This document shows, piece after piece, positions 1 to 14,010 of a stretch of 64,000 nt of DNA. Origin of the DNA: Tetrahymena thermophila SB210 (taxonomy: Eukaryota > Ciliophora > Oligohymenophorea > Hymenostomatida > Tetrahymenidae). Made by a program: the position numbers and the translations under genes. Every line of letters starts with the position of its first letter. Position 1 is the first letter of the stretch. The notes under the pieces were generated by a model that saw nothing but the letters and a program-made list of their open reading frames with translations, had not been told where the DNA came from and did no database searches. The stretch spans positions 744,001 through 808,000 of the forward strand of contig NW_002476426.1 in NCBI RefSeq assembly GCF_000189635.1, given 5' to 3'.

Positions 1-198
1 CAAGGTAATTTAGATCCTGGTGTTTTATTAGCAGAAAAAGACACCATTAGAGAAAAGACTCGCAAGATGATAGATATTGTAGGTGTTGATAGATATATTG
101 TAAATTTAGGACACGGTATGTGGCCTGAACATGATCTTGAGCATTTAGCTGTTTTTGTTGATGAGACACATAAATACTCTGCCTCTAAATTAAAATGA
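1..198 (+). CDS. UROD: Uroporphyrinogen decarboxylase, C-terminal part
   Basis: This is the last 65 codons of a gene that begins left of the window, read in frame 1 and ending at TGA 196-198. Uroporphyrinogen decarboxylase removes four carboxyl groups from uroporphyrinogen III in cytosolic haem synthesis. Two family hallmarks are visible. QGNLDP opens the fragment, and NLGHGMWPEHDLEHL (about residues 35-50) is the conserved C-terminal block that helps close the active site. The fragment finishes with an ordinary basic tail. No intron or in-frame TAA/TAG glutamine occurs in this piece. The family call is firm; the rest of the gene cannot be judged. Confidence 0.93.
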   Translation, partial: QGNLDPGVLLAEKDTIREKTRKMIDIVGVDRYIVNLGHGMWPEHDLEHLAVFVDETHKYSASKLK

Positions 199-548
199 TC
201 AATCAATCAATAATAAATAAATAAATATATTTTAATAAAAAAGTTTATGAAATATAATTATATTCTATATTAATTTAGTACATCATATTACTAATCTTGA
301 TAATCTAAATAATTTCATTTTTTAATTTAAATACTTTTTTTTTAATTATTCAGTCTTTACACTTGAAAAATTATAAAATAGCTTGCGTTTGATATTGTTG
401 TAAAATAAATTTACTTTGAAAAAATCAATCGATTTAACCAGTAATAAACAAACCAATTATTCTTTAAATTATGATTTTATAATTAATTGATTTGTAAATA
501 TTTTTCATTCAAAAGTAAGTTTTAAAATAGTAAATAATAAAATATAAA
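199..548. other. Intergenic, with ATCA/AATA microsatellite
   Basis: This is A+T-rich sequence between two plus-strand genes. It opens with a short run of ATCA and then AATA units (about 196-230) directly at the stop codon of the upstream gene. It should hold the 3' end of that transcript and the promoter of the next gene. No conserved element was recognised. Confidence 0.6.
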
Positions 549-2310
549 ATGGCATCTAGAGGACAATTATAAGTAATTTAAGTTTAAATTCAGAGTAATG
601 ATTGAAGCGAAATTAGATTTATTTATTTGACTTAAAATAAACAGGATGGCACATCTACTAAACGGTCTAGACCAAGCAAAACTTAGCTAAAATCAGATTC
701 TTAAATGCCACTATAAACTTAACAATATACTTAAAATATGGTTACATAATCTTCATAAAATAATTTGCCAACATATTGTAAGTATTAATATATAAAATCA
801 TTAAAAGATATTAGAGTAATTGCAAACAAATGTTTATTATTTAATAATATTTTATTGTTTAAGCTTAAAATATGTTAGAAAATGATAGTTCTTTAGAAAA
901 AATGATAATGGATATGAATTTATAAATGCAATACTTAACAGCATAAAATGAAGTAAAATATTTATTTAAATAGATTTACTATCTTATATAAATTTTTGTT
1001 TAGATAAAAAATTAGCAGAATGAAAATATTATGAGAATGTAACAATAGAGAATTATACAGCTGTAATAAATGTGTGAATAAATGAAGTCTGAATTAGATT
1101 AATTTAAGGAAGGGAAAATACAGTAATTAGATAGAAATTTAAATATGTAGTAAGGATTGTCTCATTTAGACATGTTGAATGAGTTTGAGATGCTCTCAAA
1201 AAATACTCCCTTCTCATATAAGTAGTCTTTTATAGATAACTCAAAATAAAATCAGCTATAAGGTGGAGATTCATTAAATTAATTTATGCATTAATTTAAT
1301 GCAGGTTTTACTCCTTAAAACACTATTCAGAGATAAATACCTCCTTCTTAACAATCATATAATAGATAATAATAATTTTAAGAACCTCGATTAAATTCAA
1401 GATAAAATAGTTATATATAGCCAAATAATCATTTTAAGAGTGCAGCATCTTTGGCTTTAAATTAACCACAAAATAATCAGTAATAACTCACTTATTTATT
1501 TTATTTCTTTAGAAATAGATTTATTAATATTTTATAAACAGGTTTTATAACTATGATCCATAAACATAAGCTTAGAACATCCCGATTCAATAATAAAATA
1601 TGTCTTAATAAAATTTCAACAATTAGAATACACATAAAAAAGAAAGTAAATTTAATCCTATTATAGATAGGATAGAGCAACAAAATGAAATGTTAATGAA
1701 AATGATCTAAGATATGGATGGAAAATAAAATAAAGGAAAAAGTAAAAAAAAGAAAAGGTCTGATGAATCTTCAGATGAAAGTGAATATTCTGACATATAA
1801 GAAGAAAAGGTATCCACTGAAACAAAAGAAGAATAAAAATACTTAGAAAAAAAAATAGAATAATTAGAAAATTCAATAAAATAATAAAAGTTGTAAAATC
1901 AATATATGATAGATAATAATATTTAAAATCCAGATATGCAGTATTTGATTGAAGCAGCAAATCAGAGAAAAAATTCATTTAATTAATAAAATCCTCAATA
2001 ATTTGCAAATAGTGTATATAACTAATAATAGTTCGGAGCTGCTTAAATGCCAAGTGCATAAATTTAAAAAAACTCAATTTATGCGAACCTCCCTACTCCA
2101 GAATAATTCTTATCATAAGTTAATCTTAATTAATCTAAATTTTAATAAAATCCTTCCCAATAAATGAATATACCTCCAAACATAAACCCACTAAGTGGAG
2201 GTCTTGGGAGACCCTAATTTATAAACGAAAATTCTTAGGTCCCTCATCCAGACATTTTATCTAAAATTTTCTAATAATAGCTTTTAAATTCTAGAAAAAA
2301 CTAAATTTGA
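549..2310 (+). CDS. Gln-rich coiled-coil protein, function unknown
   Basis: This is a five-exon gene encoding about 496 aa. My exons are 549-572, 645-777, 864-952, 1004-1479 and 1542-2310. Together they are a multiple of three and use GT...AG junctions throughout. The start is MASRGQLQ, and the stop is TGA 2308-2310. The N-terminal part is Ser/Thr/Lys-rich and is followed by a Met/Gln/Glu-rich helical stretch. The middle is rich in Gln, Asn and Pro. Next come an acidic-basic block (KSKKKKRSDESSDE) and a short coiled coil (LEKKIEQLENSIKQQ), and the C-terminus is again Gln/Asn/Pro-rich. About a quarter of the residues are glutamines encoded by TAA or TAG. No known catalytic domain is visible. 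A scaffold role is possible but is only inferred. Confidence 0.75.
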
Positions 2311-3017
2311 AATAATAAATATAATTTTATTTTATTTTTAAGCAGCTGCAGTTTTATTGTAAAAATAAAAAAATAATCCATACAGACATAATACATATCT
2401 CATCTTTATTAAATATCTATCTACTATTATTTATTAATTGTATTAACTTATTTCATTTTAATAATTAAATGCATAAAAATAACATTAATAACTTTCTAAA
2501 TTTAGTTTTAAAATTATGATAAAAAATATTTTATTGAATAATTTAAAATGATTAAACAAATATTTAGAAATTTTCCACATTTATTTTATGTATAAAATAC
2601 AATTAATTTGTAAAGTAAGTTTAACTTTAAAGAGAAAATATAAGTATAAATTATATACCTTCTGAGATCTAAAATTTATAAAATTAATTTTTAGTTTTAT
2701 ATAATTCTTTGATATAATAATTTTAATATTTAAAAAAGATATTTTTCTTTATTTGTAAACAGATATGTTGTTTTTATTTATTTATACTTATTTTAGTTTA
2801 AAGAGATGTAAAATAATTAATTGCTTTACAAATAGAAAGCAAAAACTAAAGTTACAAAGAAAATATATTAATTGATTGATAAAGAAATATATTATTGATT
2901 TTGATGATATTTTAATAATAATAAATTATTTTATTTATATTTTTATTTTATGATAATTGTAATTTATATTTTTAATTTAATAAGTCTGTATGCCTGCCTG
3001 CCTTTATTTGAAATACT
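2311..3017. other. Intergenic gap between convergent genes
   Basis: About 700 bases lie between the 3' ends of a plus-strand and a minus-strand gene, so the gap presumably holds two 3' UTRs. It is almost pure A+T apart from a TGCC triplicate at 2991-3002. TGA occurs often in all frames, and I see no gene. Confidence 0.6.
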
Positions 3018-4876
3018 TCAATAAACTTCACCATAAGCCCAACGACCATCTGAAGTTCCATAAGTAACTTTGGACTTTTGATTAGCCCAATCAAGAGAAA
3101 ATATACCTTTTGTGATATTTTCTGTTAATGCATCAATACATCTATTATTGTTTTAACGATCAAACAACCTAAGTTCATATGTGCCAGTTGAACCAGCCAT
3201 AATATAGTTAGAGTCTGTCTTAGAGAATTAGCAACTGTAGATAAAACTTTAATGAGATGGATCATCAGAGTGATTTTCCCAAACAATGTCTGTTGATCTA
3301 TTAGTCTTTCTTATATCCCAAAGCTATAATTATTTCTCATTTCTCCATGATCCAGTTAATACTGTGTTATTTTTAAAATCTAAAGCATCACCACATACCA
3401 GGGGACCATAAATGTATCCTTATGAAGATTTAGTTCTGGTATCCCATATTAAGACACTTTAATCCCATCCAGCCTGTAAAAAAAAATTTAATTAATATTT
3501 GAGAACAATAAAATTAATTTAAATATTACTGTTAGCAAAGAGTTTTCATCCATAAATTTACTTGCAAAAATTCTATTTTTATGTTCAGGACAATGTCCAG
3601 ATGTAAAAACTGTGTGATTTTTTTTACCAATGTCATAAAGTCTTACTTTAGAATCAGAACCTCCTGTAATAAAATGCTTGCCATCTGGAGTAAAATCACA
3701 AGTATTAATATCATTTCCTGCTTCTTCATATCTAGATAAAACTTGGCTTGATGTTGCATGCCAAAAGAGGCATTTTCCATTTGAATATGTAGCTAATAAA
3801 CCATGCTTAATTGTACTTTAATTTGGGCACCATCTCACACAGGTAGCAGGTTGAGGTTTTTCAGTAAAATCTTATAAATTATAAGCTAATGTTCCTTTTT
3901 TAATAATATAATATTAATTTAGTAAATAATTATTTAATGGTAAGAATTTATTCATAGTATTATATCAAAAAAAGTACCTTTATTTTCAAATAGGATTCTA
4001 ACACAACCATCTTAGCTTGCAACAGCTACAAAATAATCATCGAAATCATAACGTAAACAGTAAATTTTATTTTCTTCTCCAATCTAAAAAGAGCACTTTT
4101 CATAAATATGCTTATCAGGAAACAAGTTTGTTTGCTATTCTTAATTATTGTTTAGTAGATCTGTTTATTTGCTTTTAAGGTAAAATAATAAGTTATTATT
4201 TTTATTTAATTACAAATTTAATATTTATAAAATCTATTTATTTTTATGTTAAATCGTATTGATATCTGCATCAAAAAAATGTTAATAGATTGAATATAAA
4301 TTTTTCAATCAAACTTTTTATCTTAAATTTCTCTTCATTTTGTTTTCAAACTTTAAAACTTTAGAGAATAAGAAATATTTTACAGATATTTCTGCTAATA
4401 AAATACTTTTTTTTATATGAAAATTATAACAATATTCCTTAGAAAATTACATTGAAATTGTACTCATGTCCTCTTATGTTTCAGTTGGGTTTGTTATGTT
4501 ACTTAATTTTTCTAAATCTGCTTTTTGATTCTTCATACTGCTGCTCAAAAAATTATCAATTAATTTAGCAGGAGGCAAATCTGTGTTCTTTTCAGATCTA
4601 GAAGACCTTCTAGAACCATTGTTAGCAGAATGGGTCATTTAAGAAGGACCGCCATCTATTGATCCTCTCTTAGAATTTGATTTTCCAGTAGTTTCTGAAA
4701 GAGTCAAAGAGCCTGTTCTATCGATTTTACTAACTATATCTATTTATAAATTGTAGATATATTAAAATCTTGAATTCAATGAAAAACAACCAAATATTAC
4801 ATTCTTTAACAGCTTTTGCATAATTTTAGTCTATTGACTTTCTTTATTGGTTATTTTAGGGTGGCCTAGAATTCAT
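3018..4876 (-). CDS. WD40-repeat protein
   Basis: The gene is read leftwards from ATG 4876-4874 (MNSRPPQNNQQRKSID) to TGA 3020-3018. The N-terminal 100 or so residues are polar and Ser-rich (SRRSSRSEKN). After these, at least five WD40 blades are recognisable by their GH/D...W/LWD spacing: ASQDGCVRIL, ATYSNGKCLFWHA, TGGSDSKVRLYDI, TAGWDQSVLIWDT and TGSWRNEKQLQLWDI. The protein ends with YGTSDGRWAYGEVY. Clear introns lie at 3474-3529 and about 3900-3976, and another lies near the N-terminus at about 4696-4756. The exon structure between about 4170 and 4460 is uncertain. WD40 propellers are protein-interaction platforms; the sequence does not tell which complex this one belongs to. It converges with the gene at 549-2310. 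Confidence 0.85.
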
Positions 4877-5730
4877 TTTGATTTGTATATACCTAATATT
4901 TATTTATTTTGTTTGTTTTGAATAGTGATAAGAATTAACTATTTATTATTTATTATATTACTGATAATTTAAAAAAATTAAAAGATTTAAAAATTATATT
5001 ACAATCTTTTTTTATGTAAAAAATTTTTAAACTCAAACAAAAATTTAAAGATTTTGATAACTTTCTGGTAGAGAATTAAATAAAATCTTTCTATATCTAA
5101 TCTCCAAAAAGTTAATTTTGAAAAAAATGGATAATTTTTAAAAAGAGCCCATCCTTTAAATGAAATTAGAACAAATTTATGCTTCTGGCTTAAAAATAAA
5201 TGATAACTGTTCAAAAATATTTTTATCCAATAAAAATCAAGATATGAACAATTTTTGAGTAGTATGCTAATAAATGAATAAACTTACATTTTTTAAGAAT
5301 CTATTAATATTATAATTTTTATAAATTTGCAATTATATGCAAAATGAAAAAGAATAATTTAGGTCTTATCTATCAATCAATCAATCTATATTATTTTTTA
5401 TAAAGATTGATATTGTAAAGAAAATTTTTTATAAATTATCTCAACGCTATTAATATTTAATAAAATATACTTTGATGGGCTGTGATTTTTTAATTACATT
5501 AATATAAATAATAGAACTTTGGTTTAATTATTAGTTACTTAAATTATAATTCGAAAATAATAAATAATTTGATATATTTTTTATGTCGTCTAAAGATTTA
5601 GTATTACTTAATAAATATTATGTAAACTAACATTACATTTCAAATTTTGGTATTTAATTGAAATATTCACTCAGCTTAATTTTAATAGAGAGAAAGCTTA
5701 ATTTGTTATAAATTGTATAATAAAATCTTA
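4877..5730. other. Intergenic gap, no gene seen
   Basis: About 850 bases lie between the start of the WD40 gene and the 3' end of the giant Gln/Asn-rich gene, both on the minus strand. The gap is dense in A+T runs and has frequent TGA in all frames. A 71-codon standard-code ORF on the minus strand (4999-5214) has low-complexity composition and no family resemblance, so I do not call it. Confidence 0.55.
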
Positions 5731-8700
5731 TCACTTCTTTCTCTTTTGAGTTTTAATTATATCTAATGCATTTTACTTTAAATCATTCTTAATTTTGCTA
5801 TAATTTTCACTTATTTACTGTTAGTATTAGTTAGGGTGAGTATTATGCTAATTAAAATCTATATTTTAATTTAAGATACTCATTTATTACTAATTTCTTA
5901 CATTCATTTATGAGCCTTAAAATTAAGACTAACTTATGTATGCAGAAGGATATTACTAAATTTATAAGTTTATAATCACTTAATTTGAGTTTTAGTTTTG
6001 TTGTTATTGTTAAACCTACTATTGAATCAATAATTAACCATATTCTTAATCTTAATTTCGAAATTCTGTATTTCCTTGCACATTTTATGTGAAAAATTTG
6101 TTAGGTTCAATGATATTATTTATAGATTCTTATCTAGAAGAAGCTTGGCCATCTTCATAATTTTCAATCTAATTAAGCAATTATTTTTAATTATACTGGT
6201 ATTATTTTGCTTTAATTAAATTGTTATTATTTTATTTGAAATTATTTTGGTTATTTAGAATGTAATTTAACTATGGTTACTATTGTTATTGTTAAAGAGA
6301 TTTACTTGTTTCTTTAATGTTATCCATATTATAAGGACTTTCTTAAACTTAGATCTTTTATGAAGCTTATCCCTCTTTTAATGATTTTTTCATAGATCTT
6401 GATGTTAAAAAGCCATATGAGCTATTTTGGCTTAATCCATCTCCTATAGAAAATTATTATTGCTAGCTATTTCTTAATGCTTCTTACTATTTCAGGAAAT
6501 TATTCTTTTTTAAATTTAAATTAGCAGTGTTATTATAATGGAAGTGCTATTTTTTTTAGCTTTATTTAATGTTATTTTTATTTCCAGAACTCTGCTTTTC
6601 TTTTTCATTTAAATTGCTAAAAGTTGCAATATATTGTTGATTAGAAGTATTACTTTGAGAAGGAGTTGAAGATTTACTTGGGCTTACATTTTCGTTAATA
6701 TTTTGCTGTAATTGCTCATGTTAATTAAATATTTTATCTATTGATTTTATTTTCTTAAATCTAGGAGAAGATATTGGGTTATCTGTATTTTTTTAATAAA
6801 AAAATTTTATTGTTTTTTCAAAATTTTTTTTTATTAAATAAAAAGAAAAAAAATTTTTATTTTTTCAAAAATTTAAAATATTGATTTAAAAAAGGATATT
6901 TTAGGAAAAATAATAAAAATAAACTAATTACCTATCATCAGAATTTCATCGAATTGATTTTATGAATTTTAAGCAGTTTGCTTAAATTAATAGCTTGATT
7001 ACAGTGATTGCTATAGTGATGATGAAATCTATGAATTGAAGGGTATTATATTTTACTTGGTTCTATTTTTATGTTGTAATGTCATTTAACTTATTTGAGT
7101 TGAATCAGTATCGAATAGCTGTTAATTTTATTTTTAATTGCAATAAGAAACTGTTTGGGCAGTGTTTTATGTTGCAGCTCTATTAAAGGCATTACTGTTA
7201 TCTAATTAGAATTAATCTGAGTTTTAAAAAGTGTTATTTTGGTTTTTGAACTGAGGTGACATGAAAATTGGATGTGAAGCTGCTTATGCATGCCCTTAAT
7301 ATTGTGAAGTAGTATTTGATAAAGGATAATAATGCTACTTAAGTTTTTTATTTGGTAAACTGTTACTTAATGAATTAAACTATTATTATCTTTATGCAGT
7401 GCTATTGCTATCTATTTGTTGTGCATTTGATTAATTTAATATATTGCTTTAACTATTCTTTTTTTTTAGGTTTTCATCTAAGGATTTGTTTTTATTTAAT
7501 CGAGAAAATACTTTTTCTTGGGAATTAATCCGACTGTTTTGTTAGGAAGTCAAACATTAATTTAAATTAGTTGTAGGATTATTATTAGTTGTCTAAACAA
7601 ATGAACGGCTATAGTTATATTAGTTAGCGACTTAACTAGATCCAGAATTTATAATATGGTTTTGGATATTTTTAATGTTTTTATGGCTGGATTAAGAATA
7701 TACGTTTGCTGCTAATTTAGTAGCTGATTCGATTATATTTTAATTACTATTTTTACTTGCTGCATGAAGGAAATTTTAAGAAGATTTTTTAAATCCTTAG
7801 TCAGCAATAGGAGGATTAATTTAGTTTAAGGCAAGCAACTGCTATACAATCTAATTATGATGAGGATTATTGCTGTATTACATTTCCCTATTTGAATCGA
7901 GAATGGACACAACATTGCTAATATCTTATTTTTTATCTATTGAAGAAGGATCTCCAACAGAATTATTTAAATGAGGAAATCTCTTTTAATTCATTTTCAT
8001 AGAGTTTTGTTTTCTTGAAATGTTAAATTAATCAAATCTAGACTGAATTTATCCATCTTAACTTGTTGAAGGTATTGAGTCTCTATCTATGGATACATTT
8101 TTATGAGTTCCAATAAAGAGATTATTTTCCTTAATTATTTGATGCTTTAAGCTTATTCTTCTTTGAACTTCGATATTTAACGCTCTTAATTTATTATTTT
8201 AATTTGATGCTAAAATAGAATTTTGAATTTTATTATTTTAGTCTGATTTTTGAGTAATGTTTTCTTTTGATGCTTATTTTATCAAAGCAATATTTTGATT
8301 ACTTTCATTTGCAATAGTTGATCCTATTACTTGCATTATATCAGAGTTTTTCTTTGAAGAGTCTCTCATTTTGATGGTACTTTATTGTGCTTAAGAATTT
8401 CTTACTCCTCCTTCATCTTTCTAAAAAAAGTTTGTTGAGTGAGAAATAGATTTGTTTATTTATTTATTGTTTGCTCCAAGTAGAGACATAGATTTGTTAT
8501 CATATTAACGCTTTTAAGGAGGTGAAGTATACTAGTAGTGCTATTACTCAATTTTTTAATGCTAACTTCCAAAAATTATAAGAGATTGTTCGTTATTCTT
8601 TTTTTCTCCTGCCATTTGATTGCTTGGGTTATTCTTACTGTGTGTCAAATTGTTTAAATCGCTAGGAGACTAAAATTATTAAACATTATCTTGTTGAAAC

Positions 8701-11700
8701 TATTCTGTTTGAGAAGGGATGTGATGAGATTTTGTTAAAGAATTAGTTTATAAACATAATGTTTAACACTCTAGCTAGTTTGAAGCATTTTACTTTTTGA
8801 TGTTTGAAAGGCTGCAGCTTCCATGATTATTCTGGTTGATATTTCTTTATTCCTTACCATGCATCTTAGCTCTGCTTTTTGAAGAACTTGAAGGATTAGG
8901 CTGAGAAGTAACCAACTAATTCTAATATTAATTACTACATAATCATTAATTTTTAATTTAAGAATAAATTTTATTATTTTTTACCTTAAACCCTTCTGAG
9001 AAGGAGTGGCAGATGCGATTAAAGAAGAAGTAGTATTCTTTAAGTCTAATTTACTTTAGTTGTTGCTACTAAAAAAAAAAATTTTATTTAAAATAAATCT
9101 ATTTTTTAAGTAGATGAAAAAATTACTATTATGAAGAAATTTAATTGTATGCCTTATAAGACTAGCTCTTTTCATTAAAATTCTATTAATTTAAAGCTAA
9201 AATATTTAATTGCTATTAGGGTGAAGGATTATGGCCTTTACTTAAATTATTCTTAATATTGTGCTGAGAGAAGTTATTGCTTTTATTTTGCAAATTATTC
9301 TTAGATTAATTGATAACTTATTATTAGCTATTTGATGCTCCTGAAATTTAATGAAGTGATTATAAAGGACTTATATGGAAATTATTTTATGGCTAGTTAT
9401 TTGAATTTATTTTGGTTTTGGAACTCTACTAAAAATTATTTTAGCAGGACTAATTCTATTGCTCATTTTAATTTAGTTTCTTTTATGATTCTTTTATTTT
9501 AAAAAATTTAATTTTACTTTCAAATTTAAAAAATATTATTTTACTTTTCGTATTCCCAGCTTCATTTGATTTCTGTCCCTATTTAATTATGCTTGCAACT
9601 ATTGATGGTGATGAATCTATTCCCTGAGAGTTAATTCCTTGTTGCAAAGAAGCGTTTTATTACTAATTGCTGTTCATGCTTAACTCATTATTTTATTTAA
9701 AGAATTTTTGCTGTTAGTTGCTACTTTAATTTTACTAATTTAACAAATTGTTTTGAAAAACTAATTGGCTTGCCAATTTTTTCTATGTATTATTGTAAAA
9801 TGGCTTTGTTTACTGCTATTAAAATTGCATATTTGATTAATAAATTTAAGAGTTTTAGTCTATTTTAGAATTATTATTGTTATTGCTGTTGCTAATATTA
9901 TTGCTATTCATATTTTTACTATTTGTAAGAGAAACATTTGGATTCTAAATGTTTTTATTTGAATAGGATTGCTGAAGTTAGTTTATTAAAAGCTTAGAAG
10001 TTTGGGATTGCTGAAGCAATTAATTTTGCTTGTATTAACTATTTGCATCAATTTTTAAATCGTAATTAGAAAAGTACTGTTAGTTCTACTCAATGATTTT
10101 ATTATTCAAATTATCTCCTTTTTGCTTTTCCAACTTTTATTTTATCATCATCTAGTTTTATATCTAGACTTATAGCATCTCATTGAAGTTTTAGCTTTTT
10201 TGTGCTAATATTGGGCTTAGCTATACATAGTCCTTTTCATATAGTTTCTCTGCAGGAGATGAATCTGTTATTTATTTTTGTTGTTCAGAAAATTGCTACT
10301 TTTTTACAGGTGACTTTTATTTTTATTATCCATTATTTTATTAAATATATGTTTGCTATTGCTAAATTTGTTGTTATAGAGATTGCTGTAATAATTAAAA
10401 CTGATAATCTTCAGGCTAAAGTTGTTGCTGATGTTGAGATGATTTCATAGAAGAACAGGAAGGATTATTATTTTAATTTGAGGGAGTGCTGGAGTGATTC
10501 TTTAATTTAGATAAAGAAGTTGAAGCAGCTTTTTTAATCTAGCCATTATCAATTTAACCTACTAATTGCTACAAATTAATGTTACTATTATCACTATTTT
10601 TACTTCTGTGACTATTGCAATCTTATTTTAAAAAGTTTCTTTATTCCTTAGTATTTTCTATTCTTTAAAAGTAACCTTTTTCTTGCTCTTCAAATAATTT
10701 ATTCGAATTATTTTGCTTATTTTAAGCAAATTCAGCACATCTGCACACAAATTCTTAACCTTCTTCCCCTATTGCATATCTTTCCATCAAATCATCTATA
10801 TCCTACAAGTCACTAACTTACTTGAAAAGATTCTTTTCTTCTTGCTATAACTAGTAACTTGGCGATTTTTAACGTTAATCTGAGCTAAATTAAGGGTTAT
10901 AAACATCAAAAGTATCAGTTTCAAAGCTATTTTCTATCTCATATTCATTTAGTTACTTCATAAATGAATTTTCTCCAAAAATATTGTTATGATTTTAATC
11001 CTCCTCAGATCTTTAGCTGCTAAGATAATCTTCATCATTATCTTGCTACTCTATATCACTCTAAGATTATTGGCTACTTTTATCAATTTACTTAAGATCT
11101 TAGTAAAATTGCTCTCTTTGTTCATGTTCATAATTTTCTTAGGCAAACAACTAGTCATTCTATGTTTATAAGTTATCATTCTATTTATCAAGATACTTCT
11201 AGTAAAATTTTTAATTATCACAATAAATTCCATCACTTTAATTTCCAAATCCAAAATTATCTTGATCCATGAACTCATTAGAATGCAAGCTAAAATCATT
11301 TTAGCCTTCAAATTCGATATTTTGAATATTTTCGAATTTTTTTAGATTTTAACTGTGAAGGATATTGAGCATATCCTCAAAGTCATCTTGCTCATCACAT
11401 TAACTATGACTATTATTAAACTAAATATTATCTTTTTCTTCTTCAGTTTTTTAAATGTTTTATTAATGTGTTGGTATATTTTCATTGTTTTTGAAGTAGT
11501 TATAGTTAGCTCTATTCTTATTATCAATTTTTTTATCTTAATGTTAATTACTTTCTTTTTTGTTTTAGGAATTTGCCAGTTCTCTCACTTGACATTACCC
11601 TGAAAATTGTATTTAATTTAATTAATTAAATTTAACCCTATCATCAGGCGATTCATTTTTCATCTTTTTGTAAGACTCAGTATTATAATTATTGATAAAA

Positions 11701-12770
11701 CATTGTTATTCTTTTTAGTCTATTTATGGTATGCCTTGGTAATTTTTACCCTTAACTTAATTATCTGTCTTAGCATCTTCCTCTTCAAGCTAAACTAAAT
11801 TGCTACTCAAAGACTAATTGCTTTAATCAATAAGACTGTCATTTTGATTTTCTTAATGCAGCTTCTTAGGTAAAGATAGCATTTGAAAATTATTTCTTTA
11901 TTAATTTAAATTAATTTAATTTCTTTCATTGTTTTTTTACTATTGATTGGTTTTAATTTAAGATTATATTTTATTTTATCCTTATTCATTTTAAATATTA
12001 TCACACTATTCATTTTAAAAACTATTTAAATTGTTTGAACTGGACTAGTTAATATTTTCTTTGTGTAATTATGACTCTGTAAAATTTGAATCGCTTTAAA
12101 TATCCAACTAATATCCATAAATAGATCCATTGTTCTCTAAATGTAATTCATCTTATTTAAAATTATTACAATCAGATGAGGAAACCTGTTTATTTTTAAC
12201 CTACTTGTAGTATAACTCATCTAAATTATATTTGTTTTATTAAATGATATCATTAAAAGCTTTTAGACATCCAAAATAATTAGGACGAATAGGTGGATAG
12301 ACTTTTTTGTAAAAGTTAGCAAGCTATTCTATTCTCTACTTTGTTTCATGCTCAAAATAAAATCTTTTTGCATATTCAGTGTTATCGTCAATAAATAAAT
12401 ATTCTTTAAAAAGTACAACATGATGCACTGGACTATTGCTTAATATTTCGTTGATTGGCTTTGCAAAATAGAAAAAGAAGTACCTTTCATATTTTTCTTT
12501 TAAACTTTCTTCAACTAACTTCTATAAATGTTTGCGATTATATACACAATTTTCTTAACATTTGTTTTTTGTTTCAAAATTTTATTTTTCTTTATCTTTA
12601 AGATGTTGTTCATTCAAATGAATGATATCATCTTATAACTAGAGATCACTTTCATCTACTAAATTGAAATTCTAATTTACACCATCATAAAACTAAAATG
12701 ACTTCTAGTCAGAATTTTCATCAAATTCTATATTTTAGTGATCTTCAACATCTTCATTAAACCTATTCAT
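5731..12770 (-). CDS. Giant Gln/Asn-rich protein with structured N-terminus
   Basis: The gene is read leftwards from ATG 12770-12768 (MNRFNEDVEDHQ) to TGA 5733-5731 and encodes about 2,200 aa. I followed the frame almost throughout. A first exon of more than 3 kb (to about 9550) has no TGA, and small introns follow near 9490-9550, 9070-9110, 8940-8990 and 6790-6930. Residues roughly 60-190 look folded, with an aromatic and charged composition: YERYFFFYFAKPINEIL, then HHVVLFKEYLFIDD, then PPIRPNYFGCLKAF. I believe similar blocks occur in other ciliate proteins, but I cannot name a domain. The rest is low complexity: Gln, Asn, Ser, Lys, with runs such as SNNISNSNNNNNS and many Gln encoded by TAA/TAG. 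An acidic patch lies in the middle. The protein is prion-like in composition, so a role in condensates or RNA granules is possible but is inference only. Confidence 0.8.
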
Positions 12771-14010
12771 ATTTTAAGTAGTATGGAATGCTATTCAATT
12801 AATAAAGCTTTTTTTGTTATTATTTCTATTAATCAGTGTTTTTCTACTTACAAATATTGAGTAATTTATTCAAATGCAAATGCAATTTTTTATTTAATTA
12901 CATATAAACTATTGTGCAATGTAATTTTTATTGGATAATTATTTGATTAGCATTATTTAAATTAATTGAGTTAAGTATTTGTATAAAAACACAGCTTTTT
13001 TTATTTAAACGCTCATAAAACTTATATATAATTATATATTTTTCTGATACATAATTAATTCAATAAATTTGATTGATTGAATTATTAATTTTCTAGCACT
13101 TTTTACTTCATTAAAACTAACTATGAATAAAAAAAAATATTTCTTTAAAAAAATACCTACATTAATCATGCCAAAACACAATCATTTAAACTCCTAATGA
13201 AATTTAAATTTTTAAAATTTTAATAATATTAAATTATAATATTTTTAATTCCATCATTCTTTGGCAATTTTTTTATTATTATTAATAACTCACTCAATAA
13301 AAAACAACAAAAATTTTAAATAGTGCTTATTATAATGGTTTATTTTAATTTACAAATATTTTAAATATTTATTAATTTAATTTCTTTATTTTTAAAAAGC
13401 AATCAATATATTTTTAATTTAAAAAAAATAAAGCTTTTTACAAATTTTAAATGTTTTAACTTATTAATTAGAATAATAGATTCTAATTAATAGTTGTAAA
13501 TTCTCAAATAAAATGATAAATATTCTAAAATTTCTCAATTTTTTATTTAATTAGAATATTAATAAATAAATAATTGTCTAAATTATTGAACATATGCCTT
13601 AAAGTAAATTTAAATTAAAAAAAAGAATTTTTCAAATATTTACATGAGCGAAAACTAAACATAGTGACCATTTAAATGAATGAAAATAATTGTAAGAAAT
13701 AAATAGATTTTATATATAAATCCTGATAAAGATAATAAATTAATGTTTTTATTGTAGTATTTATTATTTTTTGATAAATTAATTTGATGAAAATCTTATA
13801 AATAGAATATGAATGAATGACATATCTTTTAAAGAAATAGATACACGATTATTAACAAAAAACAATCGATTGACTTATTAACTAACTAACCTATTTATCT
13901 AATTGTTTCTGGTCTATCTAAATACAAATTATTATCAAGAAAACAAAAATTTTTGGTATTTTATTAGGGTTATAAATAAATATAAAACTAGGAAGTAAAA
14001 ATATATTAAA
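12771..14010. other. Intergenic gap between divergent genes
   Basis: About 1.2 kb lies between the starts of the giant minus-strand gene and the plus-strand VPS29 gene, so it probably contains both promoters. The sequence is A+T-rich with scattered TGA and no clear ORF. No defined promoter motif could be assigned. Confidence 0.55.

Noticed and set aside
1501-1978. Two minus-strand hydrophobic ORFs
   Set aside because: They are antisense to the Gln-rich exons of the gene at 549-2310, which forms a consistent five-exon frame.
10202-11603. Hydrophobic plus-strand ORFs and minus-strand standard-code ORFs in this region
   Set aside because: They are antisense to, or out of frame with, the Gln/Asn-rich exon. 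AAT/CAA/TAA codons read backwards yield Ile, Leu and Phe runs that mimic membrane proteins.
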